The notes beneath the pieces are model-generated. The model was not told the origin of the DNA, searched no databases, and saw only the letters and a program-made list of their open reading frames with translations. This document shows, one piece after another, positions 62,501-64,000 of a DNA stretch of 64,000 nt. Source of the DNA: a bacterium (lineage in GTDB: Bacteria > Patescibacteriota > Saccharimonadia > Saccharimonadales > UBA4665). The DNA lies in the NCBI GenBank assembly GCA_021799575.1, contig JAJZAD010000003.1, forward strand, positions 1 through 64,000, read 5' to 3'. The position numbers were made by a program, and so were the translations under genes. How positions within the stretch are numbered: the first letter of the stretch is position 1; each line of letters starts with the position of its first letter.

Positions 62501-63369
62501 TGTATACCGGCTAATTGTATACTCTCTAACAGACGGAGCCGCTTCATTAGTCTTTTTCGCCTTTGCCCTTTAGCGTCTTGAACTTCTTCATCAAGTTCTT
62601 TTATTAACTTACCTAGATCTATTTCATCTAGCAGCTCTTTAAGCGCCGATCCTCCCATGCCTACCTTAACAATCGCTTTCAACTCACTTGGTAAGGCACG
62701 GTACTCGGTTTCGTTTATCAGGTTTTGTTTAACCAAACCTGACACTTGATCTTTATAAGCCTCAAATTCCGCGTTAAGTTCATCGATTTCCTTAGATTGC
62801 ATTTCGGCTAACGCTTTAATATTAGCGTTTTCGTCTTTAGCCTCATTTTCGAAACGTAACTTTATTGCTTCTTTAGCGGCATTAAATTCCGCTTCTTTGT
62901 CGGCTAGCAGTCGGTCGCGTTTAGCCTCGTTAACCGATATAACAACGAAACTGGCAAAGTAAGCGACTCGTTCCAGATTTTTTACAGTCATACCTAACAT
63001 TAATCCCATAGCACTCGGTGTCCCGCGTAAAAACCATATGTGTGCTACGGGCACAGCAAGATTAATATGTCCCATACGTTCTCGTCGGACAATACTCTTG
63101 GTAACTAGCTCACCATTTTTATCTACTGCAGCCTCTCGGCTTCTAACCCCTTTATATTTGGCATCATGCGGGTTAATATCTTTAACCGGGCCAAAAATAC
63201 GCTCGCAAAACAATCCGTCCCGTTCTGGCTTTTGAGTACGGTAATTGATTGTTTCCGGTTTCGTGACCTCGCCGTAGCTCCAGTCTAAAATATCTGACGG
63301 GTTAGCGATAGCTAGTCTTACCGCATCAAAATCCGCTATATCGGTACCGTAACTAAAATTCTGAGCCAT
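59566..63369 (-). CDS. rpoC: RNA polymerase beta' subunit without its zinc sites
   Basis: The ORF track begins at 63435, but MAQNFSYGTDIADFDAVRLAIANPSDILDWSYGEV from 63369, with GGAG upstream and four bases after rpoB, is the family start: 1267 residues. The active site NADFDGDQMAVHLP is intact. The N-terminal zinc finger normally reads ...ECLCGKYK...CEKCGVEV; here KDINPHDAKYKGVRSREAAVDKNGELV keeps length but lacks all four cysteines. In the second site only one cysteine remains (VLSCTS; then GVPRESYG instead of GVCAHCYG). It synthesises RNA with rpoB and rpoA. Confidence 0.97.
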   Translation of the reverse strand: MAQNFSYGTDIADFDAVRLAIANPSDILDWSYGEVTKPETINYRTQKPERDGLFCERIFGPVKDINPHDAKYKGVRSREAAVDKNGELVTKSIVRRERMGHINLAVPVAHIWFLRGTPSAMGLMLGMTVKNLERVAYFASFVVISVNEAKRDRLLADKEAEFNAAKEAIKLRFENEAKDENANIKALAEMQSKEIDELNAEFEAYKDQVSGLVKQNLINETEYRALPSELKAIVKVGMGGSALKELLDEIDLGKLIKELDEEVQDAKGQRRKRLMKRLRLLESIQLAGIQPGSMCISILPVIPPDLRPMVQLTGGRFATSDLNDLYRRVINRNNRLKKLIDLNAPEVIRRNEQRMLQEAIDALIDNSAARGGRAVSATGQRRRLKSLSDMLKGKQGRFRQNLLGKRVDYSGRSVIVSGPELKIYQCGLPKMMALELFKPFVIGELIAKELAHNIRSATRLIELGETVVWDALDEVIKGKYVLLNRAPSLHRLSIQAFQPVLIEGRAIQLHPLVCRGFNADFDGDQMAVHLPLSEEAQIEAKEIMASNRNLLKPADGSPILHIEQDIVLGCYYLTYTRPGKTADSLVPFSSIDEVILALDRGKINLQSFVKVPFRNSIRVTTAGRLLFNETFPEDFPFQDEAMTKKKLQSVLAEVYARYGQERTATIADSLKDLGFSYATFSGISMGMSDFEPISGMDKLIKAGDERSSAISEQYEQGFITDEERSRLVVENWTKIENQVQELLAAQTVNRDSSMAVAITSGARGNISQMKMTVGMVGVLQDVAGHTIELPIKSGYIRGLDPLEYFTGTRGTRKALIDIALKTADAGYLTRRLVDVSQDVFTIDDEKNLDPGFVMYRSDAEEIGTTYANRLSGRCAAENIGKYVKRGEIITPEIAKAIEDDTKLDGVKIMSVLSCTSVRGVPRESYGVDPATGELVKSHHPIGVIAAQSIGEPGTQLSLDSKHRSGALVADESAQGLSRIEELFEVRSPKGMAYLSDISGTVNAWEEADHYIVQITADDKSNLTFELNERKAKLATGTDVQVGDVIAANEDGSEPIVAPMAGKLNFTDTQIIITPVKQSVVRYEIPGFKQLIVKDGDKVIAGQRLTSGSINLHDLMRLQGIEATQRYIMNEILKIFVGQGQNISDKHLEIIVRQMFSRVQIEDSGDSEFVTGDIVSKLSASETNERLVSEGKRPAKYIQLLLGITKASLSTDSFLSAASFQDTTRVLISAATSGKVDHLFGLKENVILGRKIPVGTGYIDENKELVDA

Positions 63370-63373
63370 TATC

Positions 63374-64000
<627 letters not shown>

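Overview
The window reads as part of the streamlined chromosome of a Candidate Phyla Radiation bacterium, most likely Candidatus Saccharibacteria (TM7). This rests on the S10-spc-alpha ribosomal block lacking rpmD (L30), on very tight gene packing, on the standard code (UGA is the stop; the single tRNA-Trp seen has a CCA anticodon), and on the accessory genes. The assignment is inferred from gene content; no database search was possible.

Layout. 1-2335: a cut minus-strand gene start, a degenerate alpha/beta hydrolase and an AI-2E-type membrane protein. 2332-10489 (minus): cysS, a DHH phosphoesterase, recR, ybaB/ebfC, a membrane glycosyltransferase-like protein, dnaB, dnaX and a conserved unknown. 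10691-12275: rplL and rplJ behind a classic L10 leader with its own promoter and attenuator, then a 76-residue small gene with an attenuator-like leader. 12343-13278: two plus-strand unknowns. 13315-16372: dcd overlapping a Tmk-ThyX-ThyX fusion, a compact dTTP-synthesis unit. 16505-25188: an MprF-like synthase, rplA-rplK, nusG-secE, a GT2 glycosyltransferase, an orphan histidine kinase, a WLM-type metallopeptidase and a P-loop kinase. 25421-27369: tRNA-Trp and an ABC exporter. 27519-31962: a GT4, GH57, GH15 alpha-glucan operon. 31959-35007: rpmG, three tRNAs, then an accessory stretch with a decayed MazG gene, DUF488, a flavin reductase with an ArsR repressor, and a frameshifted membrane gene. 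35077-38653: TPR protein, holB, rluD, trpS. 38840-55288: rpsI back to tuf, the S10-spc-alpha block with infA, rpmJ, secY and rpoA. 55478-56296: a plus-strand unknown. 56293-64000: fusA, rpsG, rpsL, rpoC and the end of rpoB.

Most genes serve transcription, translation, replication and nucleotide supply. The two most unusual observations are (i) the single 783-residue protein joining thymidylate kinase to two ThyX modules with complementary motif losses, encoded directly after dCTP deaminase, and (ii) repeated loss of structural zinc-binding cysteines across the information machinery: both RpoC zinc sites, RecR, DnaX, and ribosomal proteins S14, L33, L36 and S4. Several cis-regulatory RNAs can also be read directly: an L10 leader with a terminator and a matching antiterminator, an L1-type hairpin before rplK, a terminator-like hairpin before secE, and an attenuator-like leader before the 76-residue gene.
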